From Alloscardovia omnicolens DSM 21503 (GTDB taxonomy: Bacteria; Actinomycetota; Actinomycetes; Actinomycetales; Bifidobacteriaceae): a stretch of DNA of 58,783 bases. Below are positions 34,438-43,442 of this stretch, piece by piece; position 1 is the stretch's first letter; each line of letters starts with the position of its first letter. The position numbers and the translations under genes are program-made. The notes beneath the pieces are model-generated. The model had not been told where the DNA came from. It ran no database searches and was given only the letters and a program-made list of their open reading frames with translations. The stretch lies in assembly GCF_000420505.1 (NCBI RefSeq), contig NZ_ATVB01000011.1:1-58783 (forward strand). The letters are read 5' to 3'.

Positions 34438-37400
34438 TTAGTCCACAGCTTTGAGCGCTTCCAACATATCCACACTCCTCAAACGATGATGCACATACGC
34501 CGCCAGCATCCCCAACGCCACCGCAATCGCTACCGCCGGCACAATATACGCCCATAGCCCCGTCCCCGCATAAAACATGGTGGAACTCGGAGGCACCACC
34601 TCCAGCATGTATGCGTGCAAAGCTCGTCCCAAACCGAAGCCCATAAGCGTGCCCAGCAACGACAAAATAATCGTTTCGCGGTAAATATACAGAGTTACTT
34701 CACCATTAAAGAAGCCCAGCACTTTTACCGTAGAAAGCTCTCGAATACGTTCAGACACATTAATATTCGTCAAATTATACAAAATACAGAAGGTGAGCAA
34801 CATAGACACAAGCACCAGCACAAACATCACCTTGTTGAGGGATTGCGCAATCGTATCCATCTGAGCTGAAAGCGCCACGTTTTGAACAACGCCCGACACA
34901 GCATCCAACTCAGTCAGACGCGCAGCCTCTTTCTCCACAGAAGAAATGCTACGGTTTTTGAGCTGCACAAGGTACCCCTGAGCTTCATAATCAGCGGAGA
35001 ACACACGCTTATATGTGGTAGCGGTCATATACATGTAATGACCCATATACATCTCACTGATGCCCGTAATGCGCACAGATCTGCTACGACCATCAGCATC
35101 TTTGAAACTTAAAGTGTCTCCAGCATGCACCCCAGTCAGCTTTGCCAAACGATGCGAAATAATAGCGCCCTTATCTGTCAGCTCTAAAGGGCGATGCGAG
35201 TAAGCGTCTAACAGCGTCATAAACTTACTTAACTCGCGAGGCTTGTTCGAGGCAATAAGAGCAATCGAATGTGCCTCATCATCGGGTCCCGCCACTTTCG
35301 ATACTGTTTCAAAATGTACAGCAGTTGAAGAGCGCACGGCAGAAGATCGCAACTCCTGCTCTAACTGCGCTTTTTGCTCCTTCCGAGCCTTCTGCTCAGC
35401 GGAAGTCTGTGCAGAAGGGGAGCTGGACACAATCACATCATAATGAACCAAATCGCTAAACTGACGATTATTAATCGAATTAATTGAATACTGCAAACCG
35501 AGACCTGCGAAGAGTAAAGCTGTAGCGCTCGCTACGCCAAAAAGCGTCATGAACATGCGGTCTTTATAACGCATAATATTGCGCAAGGTCACTTTATACG
35601 TAAAGCTTAAGCGGTTCCATAGCACAGGTATGTGTTCGAGAATAATTTTTGAACCTGCTGCAGGAGGCTTCGGCAGAAGCAGAACAGAAGGTTTTTCGCG
35701 CAACTCGCGTAGGCACACAAAAATAGCGGGCGCAGTAGCGCAGGCTAAAGCAGTGGCAACGCTTATCATCGAGGTAATGCCATCAAAGTGTAATTCAAGT
35801 GCAGGCAGAGTAAAACGGTCGGAGTGAGCTGCATAAATAACTGTTGGTAACACCACATGCCCGAGCGCACTTCCCAGAAGCGAACCAATCAGCGAGGCTA
35901 AAGCGCCATATACCACGAACTTGAGCATAATCGCAGTATCAGGGTACCCTAAAGCTTTCATACTGCCGGCATTAGTGCGCTCCTCATCCACAAAACGCGA
36001 CATTGTAGCTATCGTAACCATAACGGCAACAAAGAACAGGAAAACCGCGAAAATATGCGAGAGCGCGTCAATCGTGCGCGGGGACGAAGAATACACCGTG
36101 TAGCCCTCATGTCCAGGCCAATCATTGCGTCCGTAAACAGAATACACAGGTTCTTCTAACTCGTTGAGCTGCTTAAATGTATCAGAGCGCGACGTGTCTA
36201 AAAACCGCCGAGCCTCATCGAGTTGCGTTCGCGCGCCATCTAACTGAGCTTGAGAGGAATTCAACGTGCTTTCGTTAGCCTTGAGCTGTCCAGCTCCAGC
36301 GCGTAACTGACTATTCGCTTGCTCCCACTGAGCCAGCTGATACGTGTAGGTTTGCAAGCCCTTCTCATACTCAGCTGCACCCGCTTCATATTGCGCTAAA
36401 GCCGCGTTATAGGCTGCGCTTTGATGATTAAGTTGAGCGCTGAGTTGAGCGCGTAGCTGCTGGGTCTGCGTATTGTCAGCAGACGGGGGAGCGTTCTGCA
36501 AAGCATCGAGTTGATGTTGCGCGGCAATAATCTGCTCGCGCGCATACTCTAAATTCCCGCGTAACTGTTCGAGTTGGGCATGCGTGGCATCAAGTTTTTC
36601 TCTGGCTGTGTTGAGCTGAGCTAAACCGTCGGCACTGCGCTGCTCGCCTTGCTGCGCCTCAATTTTTCGAGCATTAAACTGCTCCTGCGCTCGGCTGAGC
36701 TGTTCCTGCTTTTCGGTAAGCGAGGCAGTATTACTGTCAATTTCTTGCTGAGCAGCGTCCAGTTTATCTGTTGCTGTCTTTTTTATCTCTGCCAAGCGTT
36801 GCTCAGGTCTGCCAGCCAGAGCCTTCTCTATCTGCTTTTTATGTTTGCGTAAACGCTCGGTATATGCGTTGGAATACGGATTGATTTGGCGCATATCTCG
36901 AAAAGTTAAACGAGCCAGCGTGTAATAATCAGTGCGAAAAGCTGTGGGAGAGAGAACTCCGTAACCCTCCAAGGAGCCGGTACCCACCCGTGACTGGCCG
37001 AGATTAATAGTCGATATAAGTTCTACAGAGTGTACGAAACCTACTATTTTTAGCTTTTTAGTGCGTAAAACGGATTGCTGAGAATCCTCATGAGCCTCAA
37101 CTGTTTGGCTGATTTTATACGTTCCAGATAATTGATTGCTTAAAGCTATTTCTGAGGAAGCGTTAGACCGTGGTAAACGACCGCTAACGACTTCGTAAGT
37201 AGAAATTTTAGAGCTATTGGAAAAAAGACGGATAGCTTTATTGCTTGTTCCCAGCGTTACATCAGTAAGATAACCGCACTCGGATCGCTCCACACCGTGT
37301 ATTTTGCGCAGAAGAGAGCAATCAGTTTTATCTAAACCCATTGTGCTCATAACCTGCACATCAGCAAGATGATGAGCATTAAAATAATGCTGGGCAGTTA

Positions 37401-37545
37401 AGCTCATATCAGGAGATGCGACTTTCAGTCCTACTAAAGCAAAAGAACCGATAGCCAATAAAATCATAATAGAGAAGAAACGACCCTTTGATTTAATAAG
37501 GCAACGCCATATATCTTTCCATAATGTGCGATGCAATAAACTCAT
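34438..37545 (-). CDS. FtsX-like ABC transporter permease with a long extracellular coiled coil
   Basis: This 1035-residue membrane protein is the permease of a MacB/Type VII-like (mechanotransmission) ABC system. One helix at about residues 22-44 is followed by a large external domain that includes a Gln/Ala/Glu-rich coiled coil (about 235-465). A first FtsX block of helices begins near residue 494. After another external domain, the C-terminal FtsX block (from about residue 905) ends the protein. Such pairs act in efflux, lipid handling or envelope signalling rather than nutrient import. It begins 9 nt after the ATPase gene, so the two form an operon. Cargo is unknown. Confidence 0.9.
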   Translation of the reverse strand: MSLLHRTLWKDIWRCLIKSKGRFFSIMILLAIGSFALVGLKVASPDMSLTAQHYFNAHHLADVQVMSTMGLDKTDCSLLRKIHGVERSECGYLTDVTLGTSNKAIRLFSNSSKISTYEVVSGRLPRSNASSEIALSNQLSGTYKISQTVEAHEDSQQSVLRTKKLKIVGFVHSVELISTINLGQSRVGTGSLEGYGVLSPTAFRTDYYTLARLTFRDMRQINPYSNAYTERLRKHKKQIEKALAGRPEQRLAEIKKTATDKLDAAQQEIDSNTASLTEKQEQLSRAQEQFNARKIEAQQGEQRSADGLAQLNTAREKLDATHAQLEQLRGNLEYAREQIIAAQHQLDALQNAPPSADNTQTQQLRAQLSAQLNHQSAAYNAALAQYEAGAAEYEKGLQTYTYQLAQWEQANSQLRAGAGQLKANESTLNSSQAQLDGARTQLDEARRFLDTSRSDTFKQLNELEEPVYSVYGRNDWPGHEGYTVYSSSPRTIDALSHIFAVFLFFVAVMVTIATMSRFVDEERTNAGSMKALGYPDTAIMLKFVVYGALASLIGSLLGSALGHVVLPTVIYAAHSDRFTLPALELHFDGITSMISVATALACATAPAIFVCLRELREKPSVLLLPKPPAAGSKIILEHIPVLWNRLSFTYKVTLRNIMRYKDRMFMTLFGVASATALLFAGLGLQYSINSINNRQFSDLVHYDVIVSSSPSAQTSAEQKARKEQKAQLEQELRSSAVRSSTAVHFETVSKVAGPDDEAHSIALIASNKPRELSKFMTLLDAYSHRPLELTDKGAIISHRLAKLTGVHAGDTLSFKDADGRSRSVRITGISEMYMGHYMYMTATTYKRVFSADYEAQGYLVQLKNRSISSVEKEAARLTELDAVSGVVQNVALSAQMDTIAQSLNKVMFVLVLVSMLLTFCILYNLTNINVSERIRELSTVKVLGFFNGEVTLYIYRETIILSLLGTLMGFGLGRALHAYMLEVVPPSSTMFYAGTGLWAYIVPAVAIAVALGMLAAYVHHRLRSVDMLEALKAVD

Positions 37546-37554
37546 AACTCACCC

Positions 37555-38256
37555 CTACCATTCAATATCCGCAATGTCTTGAGGGTGAGGATTAACATCA
37601 ATACTGCGCACACGACCGTCTGCCATGCGAATAACACGGTCGGCAATAGGGGCAATTAAGGAGTTATGCGTCACAATGATGACTGTAGAGCCTTTCTTGC
37701 GGCTCATATCTTGCAAAATCTGCAAAATCGCTTTACCGGTGTGATAGTCTAAAGCGCCCGTTGGTTCGTCGCATAACAAGATCTTAGGATTTTTTGCAAT
37801 AGCTCGAGCAATTGCAACACGTTGCTGTTCGCCACCCGACAGTTGAGCAGGGAAGTTATCCATGCGATGAGATAGTCCCACAGCTATGAGTGCCTCTTGC
37901 GGACTCATAGCATTACGCACTACTTCTGAAGCGAATTCAACATTTTCTTTGGCGGTTAAATTGGAGATAAGATTATAAAATTGGAAAACAAAGCCAACAT
38001 CAGTGCGGCGGTAAGCAGTGAGCTCGCGCGAGGAATATCCTGCAATATCGCGACCATCAATAATAACATGACCTTCGTTGAGGGTATCCATACCGCCGAG
38101 AATATTGAGCATGGTTGATTTTCCTGCTCCCGAGGCTCCTAAAATAATAGCGAGTTCGCCTTTTTCCACGCTAAAAGTTACATCGTTATTCGCGATGATT
38201 GTGCTATCGCCTGCAGTATAAAATTTGGAACAATGCTGTACGTCGATGTAACTCAT
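37555..38256 (-). CDS. ABC transporter ATP-binding protein (LolD/MacB type)
   Basis: This 233-residue ATPase belongs to the FtsE/LolD/MacB group. Walker [21 protein letters not shown] (Q loop), signature [15 protein letters not shown], Walker [13 protein letters not shown] and switch IIVTHNS are all present. It powers the FtsX-like permease encoded 9 nt downstream. An AAGAAT hexamer ends 6 nt before the ATG, giving possible leaderless expression. No regulator or membrane-fusion partner lies beside it. Confidence 0.94.
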   Translation of the reverse strand: MSYIDVQHCSKFYTAGDSTIIANNDVTFSVEKGELAIILGASGAGKSTMLNILGGMDTLNEGHVIIDGRDIAGYSSRELTAYRRTDVGFVFQFYNLISNLTAKENVEFASEVVRNAMSPQEALIAVGLSHRMDNFPAQLSGGEQQRVAIARAIAKNPKILLCDEPTGALDYHTGKAILQILQDMSRKKGSTVIIVTHNSLIAPIADRVIRMADGRVRSIDVNPHPQDIADIEW

Positions 38257-38340
38257 AGTCTCATTCTTGCACAGGTGGAGGCAGAAACTCTATCGGAGCG
38301 TGTTGGTTGTTCTTATCGGTTTTTGGGGAATGCTCATATG

Positions 38341-38416
38341 CGCAACTGTTATGCCGCTTGTGAAGCCATTTTTCCGCATCATAAGTGGCATAAGAGGTGT
38401 ATGAAACGGTTAAGCA
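38341..38416 (+). repeat. Dispersed structured repeat family B, copy 3 (diverged)
   Basis: TATGCCGCTTGTGA (38350-38363) pairs with TCATAAGTGGCATA (38379-38392), two of the pairs being G-T. The loop AGCCATTTTTCCGCA matches the 58692 copy at all but one position. The outer AACTGTT/AACGGTT stem also pairs. It lies in the 321-nt gap 38257-38577 with the terminator-like hairpin below. Confidence 0.75.
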
Positions 38417-38470
38417 CGACGCGATACAACCGCCACAACACTACAGCCACCGCAGCACCACTGCACGCAA

Positions 38471-38512
38471 AGTCCCCGCGTCAGCACTTTTGCACTGAAC
38501 ACGGGGACTCTT
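38471..38512 (-). terminator. Long hairpin after the Rpf-like gene (minus strand terminator)
   Basis: AGTCCCCG and CGGGGACT pair around a 23-nt loop that can fold further (TCAG/CTGA). It lies 66 nt beyond the stop of the minus-strand gene. The T tract is short in either direction. Confidence 0.55.
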
Positions 38513-38577
38513 AATCTGAAACTAATCCGAACTGCTATTCAACCATCTCAACACCAGCAAGGATTAGATGAATCACT

Positions 38578-39603
38578 TTAATACCAATTATAAGCTTGAG
38601 AATGTGCCCATGCTGCTGTTGGCGTACCATAGCGACCAGCAATATAGCCTAAGCCCCAGGTAATCTGCGTGGTAGCGCTTGTCTGCCAATCTGCACCAGC
38701 GGAAGCCATCTTGCTTCCTGGAAGAGCCTGAGGAATACCATAAGCTCCAGAAGGATTAGCAGCAGTTGTGCGCCAGCCAGATTCCTTATTCCACAGGTTC
38801 ACCAAAGCAGTAAAGTCAGATTCAGACCAACCGCGTGCTAAAACCATCTCATGTGCAATAGACTGTGCTTCGCTGACTGGAACAGTGGTACCAAGGTTTG
38901 CAGAAGAACTAGAAGATGTGCTTGCTGTTGCTTTCTTCGTACCTACATGAACTTCCTCATTCACAGGAGCTTTTTTCACATACTCAGTGAGAGTAGAAGT
39001 GGAGACCACGCCATCGGCGTTCTTCGTTACCAAATTAGTCTGTTCAACAACGCCGTCTTCGCCCTTAACCGTTACTTTGCGAGTGCCTTCAGCTAAAGTG
39101 CTGTCTTCAATCTCTACAGTGTTATATGCAACAGATTGCTCAACCGTTTCAACTTGTGAGTTAGCTCGCGTAATTTTAATAACAGTGGATTCCTTCACCT
39201 TCGTGTCGAGGGAAGGGCTGACGGAATCATCTGATTCCAAAGTAATATTTCCTGCAGCTAAAACAGACTTTACATCAGTAAAATCCGAGCCCAAAACCAT
39301 ACGCGAGGTTCCGTTAATAACAACCTTAATGTATTCGGTATCTGCAGAGGAGTCGCCCGCATTATTACGCAAAGCAGAGCGTAACGTACTACGCGATACG
39401 TCCTTACTATTGCTGACCAAATCGTTAATAGAGTAGGCAGTAATATGCAAAGATGATGATCCGTTAAAGTAATTGACGGTTGCAAAAGCAGTGCTGGTGG
39501 CAAGAGTAATAACTGCTACAGCACCCGCGCTGGCTGCAATCCAGTGTTTGCGGGTCATTTTTTTATGTAATGGTACGATCGGTTGTCCGTGGCGACCAGG
39601 CAT
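38578..39603 (-). CDS. Rpf-like cell-wall enzyme with DUF348, G5 and transglycosylase-type domains
   Basis: This 341-residue protein is exported or membrane-anchored by one helix (about residues 21-43) after a basic N-terminus. A DUF348-like segment follows (about 50-110), then a G5 domain (about 150-230; KGEDGVVEQTNLVTKNADGVV region), a Ser-rich linker, and a C-terminal lysozyme-like domain (about 245-341) with NLWNKESGW, where Glu is the likely catalytic acid, and GAYGIPQALPGSKM. The order resembles actinobacterial resuscitation-promoting factors. It probably cleaves peptidoglycan glycan strands during growth. GAGGAG is 5 nt ahead of the ATG. Confidence 0.88.
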   Translation of the reverse strand: MPGRHGQPIVPLHKKMTRKHWIAASAGAVAVITLATSTAFATVNYFNGSSSLHITAYSINDLVSNSKDVSRSTLRSALRNNAGDSSADTEYIKVVINGTSRMVLGSDFTDVKSVLAAGNITLESDDSVSPSLDTKVKESTVIKITRANSQVETVEQSVAYNTVEIEDSTLAEGTRKVTVKGEDGVVEQTNLVTKNADGVVSTSTLTEYVKKAPVNEEVHVGTKKATASTSSSSSANLGTTVPVSEAQSIAHEMVLARGWSESDFTALVNLWNKESGWRTTAANPSGAYGIPQALPGSKMASAGADWQTSATTQITWGLGYIAGRYGTPTAAWAHSQAYNWY

Positions 39604-39627
39604 AAAGCTCCTCAGATTGGCGAATAA

Positions 39628-39660
39628 TGCTCGATATTTAATTATTCAAGTATGCGAGCA
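39628..39660. promoter_or_regulatory. Inverted repeat upstream of the Rpf-like gene
   Basis: TGCTCG (39628-39633) and CGAGCA (39655-39660) flank an AT-rich core that also contains TTGAAT on the minus strand. It could be an operator over the promoter of the minus-strand gene. Confidence 0.3.
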
Positions 39661-39710
39661 TGTGACTCGCGAACATCTCTAACCGCCCTAATAGCAGCTA
39701 GTTACACAAC

Positions 39711-39758
39711 TGCCCATAATTTTACCACGAACGGCGTTCAAAGGCTAAAATATGGGCA
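39711..39758. terminator. Inverted repeat between trxA and the Rpf-like gene
   Basis: TGCCCATA-A-TTTTA (39711-39724) pairs with TAAAATATGGGCA (39746-39758), 13 bp with one bulge. It sits 62 nt beyond the trxA stop on the minus strand, so it may end that transcript, though there is no T run. Confidence 0.4.
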
Positions 39759-39819
39759 ATCAGCTTTTAGAATTGGGCAGCTATGCAGATGCTATACGAA
39801 TCCTCTAGCCACTTCAGGC

Positions 39820-40185
39820 TTACTCAGCCTCATCCTGGGCTTCAGTCTCAGCTTCAGCATCCACATCAATATTGCGCACCTGCTCAATAACGCTGTCAAG
39901 CTGAGAAGCAGTCAAAGCGCCCGCCTGCTGGAACACAACGGTGCCGTTCTTAATGGCCATCAGCGTTGGCACTGCCTGAATCTGTGCAGCCTGAGCTAGA
40001 TCTTGGTTGTGGTCAATATCAACTTTGCCAAAATAAATATCTTCGTTCTTCTCAGATGCCTTCTCATATACTGGTCCGAAAGCGCGGCAAGGAGGGCACC
40101 ATGTAGCCCAAAAATCAACGAGAACAATATTGTTGTTGCTAATAATATCGTTAAACTTTTCTTGTTCAATAGTCTGCGTTGCCAT
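39820..40185 (-). CDS. Thioredoxin with a CPPC active site
   Basis: This 121-residue thioredoxin-fold protein reduces protein disulfides in the cytoplasm (no signal peptide). The active site is WATWCPPCRAF near residue 30, with Pro where classical thioredoxins have Gly (WCGPC). The cis-Pro is in QAVPTLMAIKNG. The last ~17 residues are an acidic Glu/Asp/Ala tail not found in E. coli TrxA. GAAGGATA lies ahead of the ATG within a short tandem duplication (40185-40214). It may be the general thioredoxin or a specialised one; thioredoxin reductase is not in the window. Confidence 0.93.
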   Translation of the reverse strand: MATQTIEQEKFNDIISNNNIVLVDFWATWCPPCRAFGPVYEKASEKNEDIYFGKVDIDHNQDLAQAAQIQAVPTLMAIKNGTVVFQQAGALTASQLDSVIEQVRNIDVDAEAETEAQDEAE

Positions 40186-40214
40186 AAATATCCTTCAGTA
40201 AATATCCTTCAGTA
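40185..40214. repeat. Tandem duplication of the ribosome-binding region of the thioredoxin gene
   Basis: TAAATATCCTTCAGTA occurs twice with a 14-nt period (40185-40200 and 40199-40214). On the minus strand this gives two GAAGGATA sites; only the proximal one is at a usable distance from the start. Confidence 0.8.
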
Positions 40215-40343
40215 TTCTTAATTTCTTATATATCGCGAAGTTCCGCGCAGAACGGTACTACTTCTAGTTTAACTGTTTCAACGTTCTGAGTGCGACGAAA
40301 ATTCCCTTCACTTTGCTCTGGGTGAAGTGCAATAATTAAGTGT

Positions 40344-40973
40344 ATGTCAGTTCTCAATGATGAAGTCCCTGATAGCGACGACTTTGATGCAGGTCGTAAG
40401 CGCGGCGAATTTGATGATATAACTCCGGATGATTTTATGCGCGGTTCGTCCTCGCATAATCCTCCTGGATGGTTATCGCGTCGCGATATTGATGATGTGC
40501 GTTCAAAAACGCCTCTGCCGTATATTGTTGTTGTTCCTGTGCGAACCGATGATTTGGGACGTATTGCGTATGTGGGTTCTTTGCTAACCGCTCATGATGC
40601 TGATGGCACCGTTTCGCGCACGCTGATTACAGGACGTGTGCTCTTTCACGAAACGATTCGTGAGTCTATTGCGCGCAATATATCGAAAGATTTGGGCGAT
40701 ATGACTTTGCCACATCTTCCCGTGAATCTGCAGCCTTTTATGGTGGCTGAGTTCTTCCCAACTCCAGGAGTAAGTCCTTACTTCGATGCGCGCCAACATG
40801 CTGTTGCTTTGTGCTATATCGTCGATATTGCCGGTGATTGCCGTCCTATGGATGAAACTCTGGACGTGGAATGGGTAAGCGTAAGTGAGGCAGTAAGACC
40901 TGAGTTTTTAGCTCAACTTCCTAATGGTTTCGATCGTATTGTTGTGCAGGCTTTAACCAGCGCGGGCGTGTAG
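40344..40973 (+). CDS. Nudix-hydrolase-like protein (DUF4916 type)
   Basis: This 209-residue protein has an acidic N-terminal stretch rich in Asp (about residues 1-45), then a domain with Nudix-like layout: LPYIVVVPVRTDD as first strand and VLFHETIRESIARNISKDLGD where the Nudix box would be. The box lacks the canonical REUXEE sequence, so catalysis is uncertain. The C-terminal VEWVSVSEAV resembles the strand after the helix in Nudix proteins. An AATAAT/TAATTA stretch lies at leaderless distance from the ATG. No Shine-Dalgarno is seen. It is likely an actinobacterial family of unknown substrate. Confidence 0.75.
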   Translation: MSVLNDEVPDSDDFDAGRKRGEFDDITPDDFMRGSSSHNPPGWLSRRDIDDVRSKTPLPYIVVVPVRTDDLGRIAYVGSLLTAHDADGTVSRTLITGRVLFHETIRESIARNISKDLGDMTLPHLPVNLQPFMVAEFFPTPGVSPYFDARQHAVALCYIVDIAGDCRPMDETLDVEWVSVSEAVRPEFLAQLPNGFDRIVVQALTSAGV

Positions 40974-41084
40974 GAGAGGCGCGTAAAAGGTGAGTAGGAG
41001 CTGCTTCTCAGGCATCGTTGCGCCACAGACGTTCACAGTGAGCAACCTCTACAGTAAACTACTTCCACAGTAAAGCACGCGTGG

Positions 41085-41090
41085 TAGCGT
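41085..41090 (+). promoter_or_regulatory. -10 box (TAGCGT), leaderless promoter of the hydrolase-NudC gene
   Basis: TAGCGT is followed by 6 nt and the ATG at 41097. Confidence 0.5.
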
Positions 41091-41096
41091 ACAACT

Positions 41097-43028
41097 ATGG
41101 CCATAAAATACTTCGACATTCCTGTGCACACTTATCATCGCGCTGTTGTTCCTGCAGGGCATAGCGACATTCCGCTCGTGCTTATTCACGCTTTTCCAGT
41201 TGATCATCACGTGTGGGATGCTACTGCAGCGCAGATTATTGAGCAGACACATGGTCGCGTAACTGTGCTTGCAGTTGATATGCCTGGAGCGGGCACGAAT
41301 CCTGTTCCCGATCGCGCAAGCGTGGGCGAGATTGCCGATGATGGTGCGTATACGCAAGCCATGGATCGCATGGCGTCATCTATTGTGCATGCTGTGCACT
41401 CTGCCGGTTTTAATCGCGCTATCTTTGCAGGTATTTCTATGGGCGGTTACGCCACTTTGTCTATTGCACGGCAGTTTAGCGATGCTGTTGCTGGTATTGC
41501 CTTGTGCGATACAAAAGCAGATGCTGATACTCCTGCTCAACGCGCGAACCGTTTAGCTATTGCTGAACGTTTAGAACGTGAAGCAACACTTGAGCCAGTT
41601 TTCCATTTTGCTCAGCCACAAGATGACGATTCAGCTTTTAAGAAATCCGATGAATTTATTCATACTTTTATGGCGTGGATTGCTTCACAAAGTCCTGCTG
41701 GAGTGGCGTGGCGTCAACGTATGGCTGCAGGTAGGCGTGACGATAATGATACTTTAGGAACGATTACTGTTCCAACAGCAGTTATCAGCGGTTCCTTAGA
41801 CCCATCATCTGCACCCGATGTAATGCGTCCGATTGCTGATGCTATGAAGCAATCTCAGATGCGTTTTACCGAGATTAAAGACGCTGGGCATTTTAGCTGT
41901 TATGAAAAGCCTGCACAGGTTGCTGCTGCTCTAGCTCAGTTAGTTGATGACGTACGCTCCGTGTCAACACCGTCTGCTGATTGCTCTGCGCTACCTTTAA
42001 CCGTAAACGCTGAATCCTTGCGTGTGGGAGAGCTGTTAAGCGATATTCCTATGACTCAAGGCGCTGTGAATTGGCATATTGACCGTCGCGAGCAGATAAC
42101 GCCAGATAATTGGCACGATGTTCTATCTGCCGAGAATACTTTCGTAGTTCTTGTGAAAAACTCTCGTATTGCTGTGGCAAAAGCAGGCATACAATCAGCT
42201 ATACACACTGGGCATATGCGCAGGCTTGTAGAATTAGCAGGCTCGTATGTGGCGCAAACTCTTGCGCAGCATCCTGACGCTCTCTACTACTTGGGGGAAC
42301 TCTACGATGCGGCGCACGATGAGATGAGAACATATATTGCCCTTGATTTTGATGTGCTCACCGACGATACAGCGCATAGCGTGGTTACTACTTTTGTGAG
42401 CCGTGCGCTTATGCAATACGATTGGCCTATTTTCCGTTCTGTATCTGGCTTGTTATCAGTGCATCAGGCTCAGCTGGGTGCAATGGCACAGGGATTGAGC
42501 TTGTGGCACAGTAAAACACGGTATTGCGGATACTGTGCACATGCCACACACAGCATAAATGGCGGATGGACTGTGCAATGTGAAGGTTCAGACGCACATA
42601 TTCATTTCCCTCGTATAGAGCCATCGATGATTGTGCGCATTACCGATTCAGAAGATCGTATTGTGCTCCAGCATAATAAAGCCTGGGAGAATGGCGTTTA
42701 TTCTGTATGCTCAGGTTTTGTGGAAGTTGGAGAAAATACAGAGCATGCAGTTCATCGCGAAGTTCAAGAAGAACTGGGCATTACAGTAGATACCGTGCAT
42801 TATCTGGGTTCGCAACCATGGCCCTTCCCAGGTTCTCTGATGCTTGCCTACGGTGCATACGCTCTCGATACGCAGCTGAACATAGATACGAGCGAAGTAG
42901 CAGATGCCCAGTGGTTTAGCCGAGACGAGTTTATGCAGGCTCTTGCTGCTGGACGCATTGAACTACCCGGTAAAGCATCTATCGCTTTGCGCATGATTGA
43001 GCAGTGGTACGGAACACAATTACGCTAA
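41097..43028 (+). CDS. Alpha/beta hydrolase fused to a NudC-type NAD(H) pyrophosphatase
   Basis: This 643-residue protein has two enzyme halves. Residues 1-~290 are an alpha/beta hydrolase: oxyanion-hole HAFPVD, nucleophile Ser114 in GISMGG, acid region SGSLDPSSAP and catalytic His in DAGHF. Residues ~300-643 resemble NudC, which hydrolyses NAD(H) to NMN(H) and AMP and can remove NAD caps from RNA. They include a zinc-ribbon-like YCGYC, a full Nudix box (GFVEVGE then REVQEELGI) and the NudC signature SQPWPFPGS. The zinc site has C-x2-C and a third Cys, but the fourth is replaced (CEGS where CxxC is expected). It may be co-transcribed with gcvH. Confidence 0.9.
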   Translation: MAIKYFDIPVHTYHRAVVPAGHSDIPLVLIHAFPVDHHVWDATAAQIIEQTHGRVTVLAVDMPGAGTNPVPDRASVGEIADDGAYTQAMDRMASSIVHAVHSAGFNRAIFAGISMGGYATLSIARQFSDAVAGIALCDTKADADTPAQRANRLAIAERLEREATLEPVFHFAQPQDDDSAFKKSDEFIHTFMAWIASQSPAGVAWRQRMAAGRRDDNDTLGTITVPTAVISGSLDPSSAPDVMRPIADAMKQSQMRFTEIKDAGHFSCYEKPAQVAAALAQLVDDVRSVSTPSADCSALPLTVNAESLRVGELLSDIPMTQGAVNWHIDRREQITPDNWHDVLSAENTFVVLVKNSRIAVAKAGIQSAIHTGHMRRLVELAGSYVAQTLAQHPDALYYLGELYDAAHDEMRTYIALDFDVLTDDTAHSVVTTFVSRALMQYDWPIFRSVSGLLSVHQAQLGAMAQGLSLWHSKTRYCGYCAHATHSINGGWTVQCEGSDAHIHFPRIEPSMIVRITDSEDRIVLQHNKAWENGVYSVCSGFVEVGENTEHAVHREVQEELGITVDTVHYLGSQPWPFPGSLMLAYGAYALDTQLNIDTSEVADAQWFSRDEFMQALAAGRIELPGKASIALRMIEQWYGTQLR

Positions 43029-43031
43029 GAT
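43026..43031 (+). promoter_or_regulatory. -10 box (TAAGAT), leaderless promoter of gcvH
   Basis: TAAGAT overlaps the stop codon of the upstream gene and ends exactly 6 nt before the ATG at 43038. There is no Shine-Dalgarno sequence. Confidence 0.65.
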
Positions 43032-43037
43032 AAAAAT

Positions 43038-43442
43038 ATGAGTGAAACAACAAGTAATAATGCTCCAAATTTGAGCGTTCCAGAACATTTATATTATTCG
43101 GATGATCACGTGTGGATTGATACATCAGTATCTCCTGCAGTTCTGGGCATAACTGAGTATGCAGCAGAACAGTTAGGAGACCTCGTTTTTGTTGATCTTC
43201 CTGACGTTGACGCACAAGTTCAGGCAGGCGACGAGCCAGTGGAATTAGAATCTGCTAAAGCGATTTCCACTATGGTTATGCCCGTGTCGGGTACTGTGCG
43301 CTACGTGAATAACGATGTGGTCGATGACCCAGAAATTATTAATAATGATCCGTATGGTGAGGGTTGGATTCTCAAAATTGAACTTGATGAAGACGAACCT
43401 GAACTGTTAAGCGCAGAAAGTTATGCCGCCATTGCCAAATAA
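43038..43442 (+). CDS. gcvH: Glycine cleavage system H protein (lipoyl carrier)
   Basis: This 134-residue protein carries a lipoyl arm on the Lys of VELESAKAISTMVMPVSG (about residue 73). The opening SVPEHLYYSDDHVWID and the C-terminal NNDPYGEGWILKIE are standard for GcvH. No gcvP or gcvT lies in this window. A lipoate-ligase homologue is encoded 4.8 kb downstream. Its last 20 nt overlap the next gene in another frame. Whether it serves glycine cleavage or another lipoyl-dependent process cannot be said from here. Confidence 0.93.
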   Translation: MSETTSNNAPNLSVPEHLYYSDDHVWIDTSVSPAVLGITEYAAEQLGDLVFVDLPDVDAQVQAGDEPVELESAKAISTMVMPVSGTVRYVNNDVVDDPEIINNDPYGEGWILKIELDEDEPELLSAESYAAIAK

